Source: Stromatinia cepivora (lineage: Eukaryota > Ascomycota > Leotiomycetes > Helotiales > Sclerotiniaceae). From it: a stretch of 64,000 nt of DNA. The notes under the pieces were generated by a model. That model did not search any database and was not told the DNA's origin. It saw only the letters and a list, made by a program, of their open reading frames with translations. The translations under genes and the position numbers were made by a program. Of the stretch, positions 24,415 to 37,211 are shown in pieces. Every line of letters starts with the position of its first letter. The stretch's first letter is position 1. The stretch is from assembly GCA_014898415.1 (NCBI GenBank), contig RCTD01000019.1, forward strand, positions 124,001 to 188,000, given 5' to 3'.

Positions 24415-25345
24415 GTTCTGATCAGTCTCTGACTTGGCGCGTGGAAGCAGGCAACATGTGCATAGAGGAGTGCGATTAGTAATGGATGGCGAGGACTGAT
24501 TATTCAAGGAGTAACAAATCAGAAGATCCTACAAACCCACTTCATGTATCTGGTGATCGCCAGTCAGATTGTGGCCCGTTTGATGAATTATGGAAGCTGC
24601 TGGTTTGGATGAAGCACTCGAAGGACAGAAGATAGGAACCCGAATACAGATAGAGTGAGCCCCTATAGAGAGAACTTCAGTATTCCATCTCATTAATGAA
24701 TTCCTATAACACAGATAATAGCTCTAATGGATAACCTATAAGGCAGATTATCTATGGGTATCCATGGGTAGCAGATTATTTATGCGCAGCCTAGTATTAG
24801 CTAATCCCAATTTGGCTAGAGCCAGCAACATAGGTATGCAAACTGCCACTTGTCCCAATGTCGTATTTCTTCCCGTTCCGAATTTTCAACTGATAGTCAT
24901 CATGGGACGCACAAGACTCATTGCATGCTGCAGATACAATCATATGCCCAAGAGGGCTCTGCACGACGCGTCGACATCCTTATGAAATGGTTCCACCTAC
25001 TCCATAGTCGGGAATCGATCAAAAATCAACACATACAACAATACCTACGATCTAATACTTGTACTTCAACAATCCAGGTTGGTACGTACAACACATACCA
25101 AACTCATACGAGTATCGATCTCGGATATATATACATTGCACATCGATAATCAATTATTCTTTCAATATTACAAATTGGGTCCAACAATCATATTTCCTTT
25201 TAGATCTAGGCTCGAAAATAGGAAGAAGCATATCTTAAGGTGCGATTTATTTCATCCATTGCTTGGCATAGTCATATAATTCAGCAGCCCACTTCCTTAC
25301 AGCTAAGGACTTGCCCTTCCCTTAACGTGCGACCCATCACTTCGA
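24415..25345. other. intergenic stretch with a MITE remnant
   Basis: No gene seen. About 24727-24793 resembles the right end of the hAT-like MITE at 56187-56687 (same ggataa-rich interior and terminal tgcgcagccta). The left end is missing. Confidence 0.5.
24727..24793 (+). mobile_element. truncated right end of hAT-like MITE
   Basis: It ends with tgcgcagccta (24783-24793), preceded by gcagattatttatgcg. This parallels the end of the complete copy at 56187-56687. No matching left terminus or target duplication was found nearby. Confidence 0.5.
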
Positions 25346-26150
25346 CTATGGAAAACGTTGAATCTTCTAGGCCTTCTGGAAATAGCGCTCAATGTTCCAC
25401 TTTTACCCTTTTCCCAAACCTTCCCCATTAGCAAGCACATATTCCACGAAATTTGGATATCTGGGATGCGGAAAATGTAGAGATAAATCATTTACAAATG
25501 GTTTTCTTCCACGTCCCCTCAATTCTTTCCGTCGTGCGGGGATCACGACAAATCGAGCTACGGTACTACAAACTTGGATTTTGAAGGAATGGTTGTCGTT
25601 TCAGATCAACTATGGGCCTTCGCGAATGCCTCCTCGCATTTATAGAAATTCGGCATCGGATCGTTGGTGCTTTATGAATGACGTCGATCACAACTCTCTC
25701 ATCATTTTAAAACAACAATATATTGCCCAAATGCCCTCATTTATAGCACTAAATGCTTCTACTTTTTCTTACCGTGTTGCATATGCCTGCTACTAAAAAT
25801 GCCCGAAGAAGTTACCTTTTAATTCTGGGATGACGAAAGCTATTTTAAAGATATCCATCACAAGCACGTCGGCTCCATCGCTGTCGAATTTATTCATATC
25901 GAAGAATCGGCGATTTTCGAAGAAATCATATTTGCCCACCACCGTGTCCAAAGTCCGAAGGAGTATGTGAAAATGAGGAGACACACCACCGTTTTATCCA
26001 GAGAAGGTATGGCCCAGCCAGATGTCAGGTTAGCCACAATGGTGGTCAATGCCAGAATCCTTAGTAAGACACCCTTTCCAGAAGCTGCACTGCACAAAAC
26101 ACGTTGGACTACGACCTGTTCAGGGTTAATGTGCTTTTACATCATCGTAT
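25346..26150 (+). pseudogene. ruined third 2EXR-domain copy
   Basis: The frame beginning MENVESSRPSGNSAQ carries the 2EXR opening STFTLFPNLPH. It then meets TAG (25429-25431) and continues in the same frame with NLDIWDAENVEINHLQMVFF and GSRQIELRYYKLGF before a TGA. A neighbouring frame then gives PRIYRNSASDRWCFMNDVDH, which parallels the PRIYRHIHND block of the copy at 23.1 kb. Further coding-like text (FWDDESYFKDIHHKHVGSIA; KMRRHTTVLSREGMAQPDV) lies up to about 26150, again with a stop. The order of blocks matches the family, so this is a decayed paralog with at least two stops and one frame change. Confidence 0.6.
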
Positions 26151-27501
26151 GAGGTTTAGACAACGGTGACTTCAGTCTGTTGCTCAGGTGTAGGCATGAA
26201 TCATCGCTGATACTACTCATATCTGGTTCCTGTGGCACTCTTATTTGTTAATCTCAGAAATGACAATCGGAAGTTTACCATCGGTTTCGGACGTCTAACA
26301 ACAGTTTTTAATGATCGAATTTAAATTTGACAATCAAATAATTCTCCTCAGAATTACATATTTAGAGTTTTGTTCGAGGTATGTGATTCATTTCGCTTCC
26401 ATTGTATGTGAGGTGATTCAGTGAAAGAGAAGTATAGTCAATTTTCTCCATGGCTTCGTGTGTGTCGAAATAAAAATACATTCAATTTTCTTCCGAGGCT
26501 TGGTGTGTGTTGATAATTTTTCCTTGAACTTTGAAGTCATGGAATCAACAACGCCCACGCGACGATGAATTCGATTTGCTTACATTCCCCACGAAACATA
26601 TTATCTGAAACTATGCAAGCAAATTGGTGGAAACATCCGATTGCTGTTGATAGTTTCATTAATACAAGATTGTTAATCTCTAAGTTCTAACCATTCTATT
26701 TCGGTTTCGGAAATCTTCTGTATTTCTTTCGGTGGCATGGAGGCATGGGGCATGGTCTTGCGGGGAGAATCATTCCACTCGACGGACGGATTGTAGAAGA
26801 ATTATTTCTGTCATCGATGTGTTGAACATTAAGCATATTGAGTCGGAATTCTTCAGGGGAAGTTTCCAAATAATTACTACAAAAAGTGGTTCGCCCATTA
26901 AAATCGGAACATTGCAAATAGTTTTCAATAGTTCTTCATGGTTTTCCTATTTTTGGTAACTTGGTGTCGGCGCCCTAGGCTTCGGATGAAGTGATATCTT
27001 CTGGAAGAATAGTTTGCGCCAAGGAGAATTTCTCAAACGGTAATGCTTGCGTGAACAGCTTGTCAATGTTAAACGTTCCGTAGCTACATCGATGTGCCTT
27101 GTTTTTTGCTTCTTACCAATAGTTTAAATTAAGCCTTATCATTGATTGGATCGTTAATAATTTAAAGTTATGCACCCCACAAATTACCCCTGAAATAGTC
27201 CTATGACACGGAGCATCTAACTGTCTTCGGTGAAATGAAACAAATTTGTTCACTATATTTTGTCGCTTATTGACCCATCTTCCTCCTCCCCTCATCTTAT
27301 TTCATCTAATTTTCATCTATTTCGAAAGGAGGCGCTAAGTGCATGCTTTATTCTGGACTAATAAAAACCACGCGCTTACATCATGTCATTCTCATATATA
27401 ACTCCTCGTCCTTCTCAATTCTTAATTTCCCTTATACTGTATTCATTCATTTATTCATTCCTTTTTCAAATCCTCATATTCTTTTTAAAAATATTGTCAA
27501 A
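26151..27501. other. promoter and intergenic region upstream of GH12 gene
   Basis: No gene seen. It includes an imprecise duplication (about 26437-26475 and 26479-26520, sharing tcaattttct and ggctt.gtgtgtgt). A TATA-like atatataa at about 27394 lies some 110 nt before the GH12 start and could serve as its core promoter. Confidence 0.4.
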
Positions 27502-28602
27502 ATGAAGTTCACGCAGGTCGCGCTTCCACTCCTTTTCTCGGCTGCAGCAATCGCAGCACCGGTTGCCGACAAGACTTTGAAAGCTAGATCGACTAAAATC
27601 TGTGGTCAATGGGATACTGTTCCCACTGGGGCATACACCGTTTACCAAAATCTTTGGGGTATGGCTCAAGCATCATCTGGATCCCAATGTACGACTGTTG
27701 ACTCGCTGAGCGGCAACACTATCGCCTGGTCCACATCTTGGAGTTGGGCTGGTGGATCGAGCAGCGTTAAGTCATATGCGAATGTTGCTCTTCAATCGGT
27801 TGCTACCGCTGGTGTTCAAGTATCTTCTATTTCTAGCATTCCTGCTGTTTGGAAATGGGGGTAAGTACATATTTTCTCTATTCCTTTCATGAAATAATTC
27901 TAATAATACTGTTAGATACACCGGATCATCTATCGTTGCCGATGTATCCTGGGATCTTTTCACCGCCGCCACAGCCAGCGGAACCAATCAATATGAAATC
28001 ATGATCTGGTTAGCCGCCATCGGAGGAGCCGGACCAATTTCCTCCACTGGTTCCCCCGTTGCTACCGCCACTATTGCTGGTCATGAATTCAAATTGTACT
28101 CTGGACCCAACGGAGATACCACTGTTTATTCTTTCGTTGCTTCTACACAAATTACCGATTTCAGTGGTGATCTCATGGATTTCTTGAATTACTTGGCTAC
28201 CAATGAGAAATGGTCCAAGAGCCAATATATCAAGGTTTTGCAAGCTGGAACTGAGCCTTTTACTGGTATGGATTTTCTCATACTGATTTTTATCGATTGT
28301 ACTAATAAGATATTTCAGGTACCAATGCCGTCTTGAGCGTCTCCGACTACAGCGTTTCCATCTCGAAGGGAGGTTCATCCAAAGCACAATCTACACCCGC
28401 CACACCAAACAAGGCAGCAGTGCCTACCTCAGCACCCGCAACCACCGAACCAGCAACCACCTCACCTACCACATCCACCACCACATCCTCTACTGCATCT
28501 GAATCCATTCCTTTGTATGGAAACTGTACTGGAGGAAAATCATGTTCTCAGGGCACCTGTGTTGCGCAGAATCCTTGGTACTCACAATGTCTTTCTGCAT
28601 AA
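27502..28602 (+). CDS. secreted GH12 endoglucanase/xyloglucanase with C-terminal CBM1-like module
   Basis: Three exons, 27502-27860, 27916-28265 and 28319-28602 (993 nt, 330 residues). A signal peptide ([20 protein letters not shown]) precedes the catalytic domain. Family-12 hallmarks are ICGQWDT near the start, the nucleophile Glu in [10 protein letters not shown] and the acid/base Glu in QAGTEPFTG, followed by the last strand [13 protein letters not shown] Thr/Pro/Ala/Ser linker of about 50 residues leads to a cysteine-containing end ([26 protein letters not shown]) that resembles a fungal cellulose-binding module CBM1 but is shorter in its first half. The enzyme would cut beta-1,4-glucan or xyloglucan in plant cell walls outside the cell. 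Phases at both introns (55 and 53 nt) close. Start choice: the first Met of the longer frame (27343) would put non-signal sequence in front, so 27502 is preferred. Confidence 0.93.
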
Positions 28603-29541
28603 GGATGCGGGATTCATAACACGTTATATCGTGATTCGATTCGATTCGATTAGGTTTAGGAGGAGATTTTTGAAGTGTTGATGCTAAGATGGTGGTTATG
28701 TTCCTATTCTCATGAATGAAGGATGGTCTTTGACGGTCACTTTGTGTGAATGATTGATGTGGATATATGCTATGCTGTCTGGTATTAGAGTAGAGGGGCT
28801 TTTGTGTATATTTTTATTTTCTTGGGATGATGGGGTGGGTTGTGTGTTGAGTAGCTGGTTTATATGTATATATATGTATATATTTTCTCGAACATAGTGT
28901 TTCGTCTTTTATTCTTGTGATTTTACCTGTGATGATTTTATGCTGTGTTCGAAATATCGGAAAAGTATTCATATAATACCAAAGCATCATAGCCTGCTCC
29001 CATTTATGCAACAAGGTTGTCTAGAGCTTATTGAATCTCCGCATATTCATTCGATATAATGTCACAAATCTTATCTTGACCAGCTTGACTTAATCCCACA
29101 TTGATCTCTTGTATCGTATTCTTCTTGCGTGTTAACAATCTAATAATCTATCTTTCATCAGTTTTGATACCATCAATTAACAATAATGAAAATAATCACT
29201 CATTTCCAGCAACGGTTCACAGTTCTTACAATAGAATATCGCACAAGAAGTAGGATCTTCTAATATATATATCATATATAAGATTACACTATCATCTATC
29301 CATTATCACCATTTACTCAGTCCAACCATTCTATATAATTTCCCATCTTTCATTTTTCATATATATCCTTCGGTATCAAAATTCGATTAATATATTTATT
29401 CTACTCAATATTTATTTATTTTCGTTTTATTTAAATTCTTCTATATTAATATTTATTATCTATTAGTTTTGATATATAGAGTTAACGATAATACAAATAA
29501 TTACTCATTTCATCTATAGATTTGAGAAGAGTATATGATAC
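28603..29541. other. 3' flank of GH12 gene grading into AT-rich block
   Basis: No gene seen. It has tatata-rich simple sequence (about 28861-28885 and 29260-29285) and a rising AT content towards the first LTR copy. Confidence 0.5.
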
Positions 29542-29850
29542 TATCACGGGATAGTATGATTACACAGCACTTTCAGGGATCATTGAATAGATGGTACATA
29601 TGATTAATAGAATAAAAGAATTGAATGATTTGCCCTTGATTATATGAATCAAGAGCTGTATATATAGAACAAATGAATGGTTATCTAGCCGATATACACC
29701 TTAATTAGGCTAGATCTTTGTTTATTAGTATATCAGGATCACCTTATCAATTAGTGGATTGGTAAGGGCTAGTAGATCCTTCATTCCGATTGGAAAGTAT
29801 ACGCTTTGATCCTTCATAAGATACAGGGGATTGCGGGGCTTTCCGTGACA
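29542..29850 (-). mobile_element. inverted LTR copy of the outer retroelement
   Basis: The reverse complement of the LTRs at 30942-31250 and 45489-45799 over the full ~309 bp. Read on the minus strand it runs from TGTCACGG to CCGTGATA (original end probably TGACA). Left flank is gatac and right flank tatat. It has kept more C and G than the LTR at 45489. Confidence 0.9.
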
Positions 29851-30941
29851 TATATTATATTCATATCTTTCGAATAAATCTTTTCAATTCCTTTTCTTGT
29901 TTTTCTTGATTTTCTTAATTCGAAGGTTTTTCGTAGTATTTTTGGTAGGTTTTCGATAATATTCCGAAGGGTTTTCGAAAATTCGTTTTGAGGCCAAATT
30001 CGTATATGTTTTGAAGGTAAATTTTCGAAGGTTTTCGATAATATTCCGAAGGGTTTTCGAAGGCTTATTTCGAGGTCAAATTCGTATGTATTTTGAAGGT
30101 AAATTTCGAAGATGAATTTCGAAGGTTTTTCGATAAGGTTTTAAGAGTTTTCGAAAACTCATTTCGAGATCAAATTTGTATATATTTTGAAGGTAAATTT
30201 CAAAGGTGAATTTCGAAGGATTTTCGATAATATTTTGAAGGGTTTTCGAAGATTCCTTTAAATCAAAAAAATAAGATTATTCCTAAAATTAATTGATGAG
30301 TTGTTTTCAAAAGTAAATAAAAAGAATTATAAAAATTACAATAAAGAATCAATTAATATTTGAATAATTATAAATTCGGATTTTAGAATCAAAACTTTTT
30401 ATTATTTTTCTAATTATATTGAAGAATTCCCTTTCTATATAAATGAAAACTCTTCGATTTTATGTATGATTCGGCCCGCTTTCGGTTAACCCTCGTTTCG
30501 TAGTTGAGGTTCGTAACACAAATTAAAATTCGAGAATTCAATTTTCAATATCTTAATAGAAAAAATGGTAAAATATTTGAAATTTTCAGAATTTACTATT
30601 ATATAAATAATAAATCTATATTTATAAATAAAAAGGTTAAAAATATTGAATTTCGTAATTTTTGATATAAAAAAGTGATTCAAAAAAGGAATGGTTCAAA
30701 AATAGAATAGTTGATTTGAAGTAACGAAAGGAATAATTTTATATATATAGGAATTCAAATAATAGGTTTTAGATGGAAGAGTGTATTAGGATAAGTGAGT
30801 GAATAGGTGTTGAGTGTTAGATATTTATTGTTGAATAAAGTGACAATGAAGATAAGGAAAAGATAATGAAGATGAGGAAAAGATAATAAAGAAAGATAAT
30901 ATATAATAATATATATAATAAAAGATCCCTATTTCGGTATC
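29851..30941. other. 1.1-kb segment between opposed LTRs, probably inverted
   Basis: AT-rich, no gene. It holds the tandem repeat at 29948-30260. It also holds a block (30310-30520) that matches 47213-47410 in reverse complement, and a block (30650-30715) that matches 47930-47990 in direct orientation. The flanking 5-mers suggest this segment was inverted by LTR-LTR recombination (see findings). Confidence 0.55.
29948..30260. repeat. degenerate tandem repeat, about 82-95 bp unit, nearly 4 copies
   Basis: Copies of ggttttcgataatattccga.. followed by ttcgaggtcaaattcgtat and tttgaaggtaaat start at about 29948, 30030, 30124 and 30219. Later copies differ mainly by transitions. Confidence 0.75.
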
Positions 30942-31250
30942 TGTCACGGAAAGCCCCGCAATCCCCTGTATCTTATGAAGGATCAAAGCGTATACTTTCC
31001 AATCGGAATGAAGGATCTACTAGCCCTTACCAATCCATTAATTGATAAGGTGATCCTGATATACTAATAAATAAAGATCTAGTTTAATTAAAATGTATAT
31101 TGATTAGATAATTATTCATTTGTTTTATATATATAGCTCTTGATTTATATAATTAAGGGCAAGTTATTCAATTCTTTTACTTTATTAATTATATGTATTA
31201 TTTATTCAATGATCCCTGAAAATGCTGTGTAATCATATTATTCTGTGATA
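30942..31250 (+). mobile_element. 5' LTR of outer (Ty1/copia-like) retroelement
   Basis: 309 bp running tgtcacgg...tgtgata. The short terminal inverted repeat TGTCACGG/CCGTGACA can be reconstructed by comparing copies. It is immediately followed by attataagcctggtagctttt, where tggtagc could be the start of a tRNA primer-binding site (weak). Its 5' flank is gtatc. Confidence 0.85.
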
Positions 31251-33263
31251 ATTATAAGCCTGGTAGCTTTTAAAATCTATACAACTTTTTATCCAGTAAT
31301 TACTAAGTATTCAAAGGATTATTCTTAAAATATTATTCCTATTTTATTTATAATTCAATATTTATATCAATTCAATTATCTTTATTCAATATAACAAAGA
31401 ATCAAAACAATCTTCTTCTTACAACCTATATTCAATAACCGGAGTGATATCTATACTTAAAAAATAAATATCAAGTTTAAGGAATCTGGAATTCAATCAA
31501 TTCAAAGAACAATCCGCTTATTTCCATATCAGCGATATCCATTTCAAACTTTGATTTAACGAGTGAGCTTATCTATATTCAGATCGATTAGTTTTCAATC
31601 AAACCATTTATTTTACCTTCCGTTATCGATTTCCAAATCAAATATGATCAAAAGAAACAAATTCAATACCAAAAAGAATTTTTGGAATATCTTGTAGCAA
31701 TCCAATCCAGAAAAGATATTAGTGGAAATACAAAAATGAAAGATTCTAACAGTAATATATTGGGATCCACTTTTAGTAGATTTATTATTCCACTCCTAAT
31801 TACCTTTCAAGAAATCTTCTTCGAGTTTATCTTTCTTTAATTAGAATATTGATATCGATAATAAGAATATGTATAGAATCACAAAGCTTTCAAGGATGTT
31901 TACAAATAAATCGAATTGTTAGTTGATCAAGTACACTTTATAGAATTATTTATTCTCAATTAGGGTATTACAGCTCTTTCATTTAAGACGATCATCAATA
32001 CATTCAAAAAGAAGTTTGCATTTACAATAACTATTATCAAGTTCGCAATACTACAAGAATATCGATCTATTCTAATACAAGCCTCGCTCGGCAGAATCGA
32101 CCCTGTCAAATAATATAGGGATTGGATTATAACCTACATTAAAGCTTTCGTATATAAGATCACTAAAGTACAAAATGAAGTCGCTATCAACACTTTTCTA
32201 CAAATCATTGATATCAAGATACTCCCAACCTAAACAAATACTATAATCACATAAATCAAGATGAACAATCAATTTGGATTACCCAATCTCTCATTCAAAC
32301 AATTCGGAGATGTTTTTGAAGGATTAATTTTTCAGAATTCTATTTCCTCAAAAACTAAAGGAAAAATATATTCTACATTTATTTCTTTTCAAAATAATAA
32401 AAAATCTAAGAAGAATAAAAAGAGTATCAATTTTAGAAGTAATCAGGGGATCAAAAAGATCTAGGAATGTCTTTGCAGAACCGAATCTGAATAGAATAAT
32501 GAAATTGATTATAATTATATTATATACAATTACAAAGCCATAAAGTTAACGCTTACCAAAAGGACCAATCTATTGTTCAAAAAGGTATTCAATGAAAACG
32601 AACTATAAACAATTAAGGATTAAACAAAATTGCATTCATAGAAGCAATTTCATTTTGATTGAATCAAAAGGAAATAAATAAAAAATTCCATTAATCTTTC
32701 AGGATCTTCAATCAACGCTGTTATCTTGGATATTCGATACAATTAATCAGGGGTATACTTTACAATAGTAAAAGTACACCATCTATCTAATAATATTTTG
32801 TTTGATAATTGTAATACTATATATATTATAAACGATATATCTCTATTAAATAATCATTGATATCGATCATCCGATCCCAATGATTTTGTAAAAGCAAATA
32901 CTTCCAGCTTCCAAATTTTAGGATACAGGGTTCGTATTATTAAAAAGATTATTAAAAAAAAAGATTACTTTAATAATGATCTGATCTTGAACGATATAAT
33001 ATTCATCTCTAGTTTTCATATTAATATCGTTTCGGAGACTCGATTAAAAAAAACCGGCCTATAGTTTTCAAGATATAATTATACTTTTCATAAAGGAGAT
33101 TATACAAATAATATAATAATTGCTTAATACATTTGTATTGAAAATCTTATATTTTTAGAATACAAATTGCTTTTTATTTATTCGAATACTCTTTTATTTA
33201 TTCCTATAAATAACCCTTTTATAATATACCCAACAATGAACAGAAAAATAAATAAAACATTCT

Positions 33264-33412
33264 TGTCACGGCGCCAACTACATGTTCTGTAGTTGCCTTC
33301 GTGCCTCAGGCACGGACCCTTAGCGTGCCCTGCTTTCTATAAGTAGGGCTTCATTCTTTTATAGCTTTTCTATTTTTATAATACAATATATATCTTTATT
33401 TATATCTTAACA
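33264..33412 (+). mobile_element. 5' LTR of nested Ty3/gypsy-like element
   Basis: 149 bp starting tgtcacggcgccaactacat and ending ttaaca. It is preceded by the target-site duplication attct (33259-33263). The 3' LTR has the same length. It keeps more CpG-containing text than the 3' copy. Confidence 0.9.
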
Positions 33413-36400
33413 ATTTGTATTATCTCAACAAGAAACTATTATAGTTTCATTTTTTCCAAAGATCCTATTGTTGATTAATTCCTATAATACTTCGATTATA
33501 TTAATCGTATCTATTATTGATCTGTTACATACCCTGATCACTGCTATTTAAGAGTTTGGCTAAATTGCTTTATAATCTTGAAAGTATCCGAAAGATGATT
33601 GAACAAGCATCTGTATTTGATTTATTCCTACAATTTCAATTCTTGCATTATATCCTTAATTCTGTTGAAATTAACGTCTCTTTATTTATAGAACTATTCA
33701 GCGATTCGATCATTATATACTTTGCAATTGCTCAAACTATCTTTCAATCGATCGAAACGATTACAAATTCACTTCAGAATCAAACATTCCAAATCTCTAT
33801 AGTATAAACTTAAGTCGCCAATATCCAAATAAGAATTACTGAATTGAAAAAGATGATCGAAACATTGTAATCTACAATCGGTATATTGTAAATCGCTCTT
33901 CATTATAACTTACAAGCCCCATCCTGTCGAAAGTACCTTTATACTTTCGAGAAGTTTATTGATAAAGAACAGAATATTACTAAACGCCAAAACCAATATA
34001 CAATATTCTGTAGTATAATCAATTGTTGTTTGACTGCTGATTATAAGAATGAATCGGAGTTCCAGAAGATTACTTTCCTTGCCAATCTGTTTTCTAGTTC
34101 TGTTTATACGAATAATCAAATACATTTCGATGCAATCATCGATAATCTGTACAACCCCAATTTTTGGTTTCATAGATAGTGTACTATATTCGACATCTGG
34201 AATAAGCTGAACAAATAGTATCAGATCTTTGATTTGTTTCGCAAAACTTCGATGGATTACGATAAATGCAAAATGAAGAAAGTTCTGTTTAGCAATTTCA
34301 TTATCAAATTCAAGTAATTAACTATTAAATATAAAAAAACTGTTAAACAACAAATCGCCGATCTCAAATTTAAGATTTTTCAGAAGTTGATCGATACTTC
34401 AATCAATTACTTCAATAAGCTTTCCGCTGTTGATATCGATATGTGGATGGTTTGGTAATAGAGTATTTATAACGATTTGGAGGAAAAGATTCACTTTAAT
34501 AATTAACAAAAGAACCAAAGTACCAATTTCAATCACAATCAATCGAAGAATTATAATAAAAAGTATATTATTATTATTGCTCCTTTTATATTAAATCCTT
34601 TCAGTAATTCAATACAATTGAATGCTATTCGCTAAAATCAATGTTTTTAAATTTGCTATACTCGTAAGCAATATATAAAGTTCGGTTTTTGTATCTATTG
34701 CAAGAAGCCGAATCATTTCAAAATCGAATACAAGGAGAAACAGATTAATGATACAAAATACAATACTAACGCCGATATAAGATATAACCCCTATACCAAT
34801 CATTTCCCTTCAGTTAATCAATATCAAAGTTTAGGATTATATTACAATACCACCACCGCCTCCTTATATTAGGGTTCCGGAATATATCATACCGCCACTA
34901 TCCCTTTATACCAGAACCAAAATTTGTTCCTGTTTGCTCTACATTTCCCAATTACATTATTATATTATATTTCCCTTATATCCCTTAGTTTTATATAAGA
35001 TATCGATTTAGATGGATATATTAAAGATTCTGTTCATTCGGAGAAAAACAACAGTTCGATTCTTCAATCAAGTATATTAAAAGGTTAACCTCAGTTTACA
35101 AATACAAATCGAAATCCTTTATAAAAAGTTTATCTTTATGGATTAAAAGATTAATTATATTTAAGAATCTTTTGTATTTTAAATCAACAAATAGCAAATC
35201 TTTTAAAATCTCAATAGAAATCTTTTTTGTATTTGATATAATCATTCTATTTATTAATCTTATCGATAATAAAGCTACAGATTATAACTTTATTGATAGG
35301 AAAATCGTTTTCTAGTTTTATATATCTATATACTCTTTCTTTTATAATTGTTATCTATTATTAATTGATGGGAGGCTATCCAATATCTTATCCCAGTATA
35401 CACTTCTCAATATATGAATCAATAATTATAAAGAGATCGGCCTGTTCTATATTATCACCTTGTTTATTACAGATCCTATAATTCTCGGATTCTTATAATT
35501 TTAACGTTATAACCCCATCATTAATTGATTAGCGATATTACTCAAATTTATTTTTATATATTATTCGAAGTATTACTGCCCTACTGGCTTTATAGCAATT
35601 ACTATCCTGAATATTGCTTATAGCTGAAAAGCAATTTTGCAAATTAATAGTAAAGTTATAAAAATTAATTTTATATTATCTTTATAGAAATTCGTTTTAT
35701 AATTAATCTATATAGAAAAAATTATCAATAAAAACTTTGGGGATTCATTATCATTGTTTTCGAATCAAACTACGATCTTCAAGTTTGCTTTTGACCTCGA
35801 TTCCAATGGGATATCGGATATTGGGGAGAACCTTAATAATCCTGATATTGAGGTTCTATTCAACCCAAATCTTTATTATATTCGCTATATCGATGGCACT
35901 ACGAATACTCGGGTAAAGATGATTTCGAACTAGTCAATCCTAAAGCTGGTCTTAATGTAAATCGTTGTTGGTTTTAGGTTATATAAACAATCATTATGAA
36001 ATCCGAATATTCTATCTTTATTATATATACCATTATTAAAGGATCAACCGATCGAGCCATTCGATACCCTGCAAAGTATTCGTCCTGAAATAAATGATAT
36101 AAAGTATTTTATAATTAATAATTTTATTTAATTCTGCAAAGATAAAGAGATTTATATTATTAAGATTTCCTAAAACAAATTGGATTCAATTTGTGAGTTA
36201 TATTATATTGTTATTACTGATATTATTTATATATATTATAATATAACAGATAATAATATTGAGAAGTTTATAAAAAAAACCAAATGATCTATATTTGCTA
36301 TAAAAGAAATTCAATACAAATTACTTTTATAACTTTGCGATTTATTTTCCAGCTTCTTATTCTCTTTAGCAAACGAACTTCCGTTATAGCGTTTTTGGGA

Positions 36401-36479
36401 TCACAAAATTGAGATTGTGCTAAGCAAAGAGCCATTGTATATAAAAGGCCATTCGATATCTTTAACCGAGTTTCAGATC

Positions 36480-37211
36480 ATTCGTAAGTAGCTTGATAAT
36501 AATCTGAGCAAAGGGTTTATTCGTGAATCACGCTTTCGTTCGGTTGCTCCGTTTTTCCTCGCTGCGAAGCCTGGAGGGGGTGTACGGATTTGTCAAGATT
36601 ATTGGGGTTTGAATAATATTACTATCAAGAATCGATACCCTTTACCATTGATTAAAAAAATCTTAGATATTCTGTATTATATTAAGATCTATATTAAACT
36701 CAATATTATCGTTATATTTAATAAGTTACAGATTGTAAAAAATTACGAATGGAAAACAATATTTACGATTCGTTTTGGATTATTTGAATTATTGATAATG
36801 CCTTTTGGCTTTTATAATACATTAGTTTTATTTCAGAATTATATCAATTATGTTTTTTTTGATTTATTGAATAGGAATTGTATAATATATCTAAACGACA
36901 TCCTGATTTATTTAGAGAATATCTTTGATTATTGATAGTAAATAAGGAAGGTGATTCAGAGGTTTATCGATGTTGGGCTTCAGATCGATATTGATAAATA
37001 CGAATTTGAAATGGTGCGAACGAAATATCTCGGGTTGATTATTATATCAAAAGATATTAAAATAGATTCTGAAAAGATTAAAACTATTTTAGAATGGAAA
37101 TCATTAATTAAACTCAAAGATCTGCAATGGTTTCTAGGCTTCGTTAATTTCTATCGGCACTTCATTTGTAATTTCTTCAAGATTATTAAACCTTTGAATC
37201 AATTACAATGA
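36480..37211 (+). pseudogene. gypsy reverse transcriptase remnant
   Basis: This is the best-preserved coding stretch of the nested element, in two open frames at 36609-36935 and 36951-37211, split by tandem stops near 36936. It has the family blocks from SKGFIRES to FVNFYRHF. The active-site YLDD reads YLND (GAC to AAC), which would abolish catalysis. Confidence 0.85.

Noticed and set aside
29542..31250. A TIR DNA transposon with 309-bp terminal inverted repeats
   Set aside because: The same repeat recurs directly at 45489-45799 with retroelement coding between, and its ends (TGT...ACA type) and flanks fit LTRs. Inversion explains the opposed pair better.
32261..32464. Small plus-strand gene in the AT-rich block
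   Set aside because: Lys/Asn/Phe-rich text from AT bias; position suits a gag remnant of the outer element, not a host gene.
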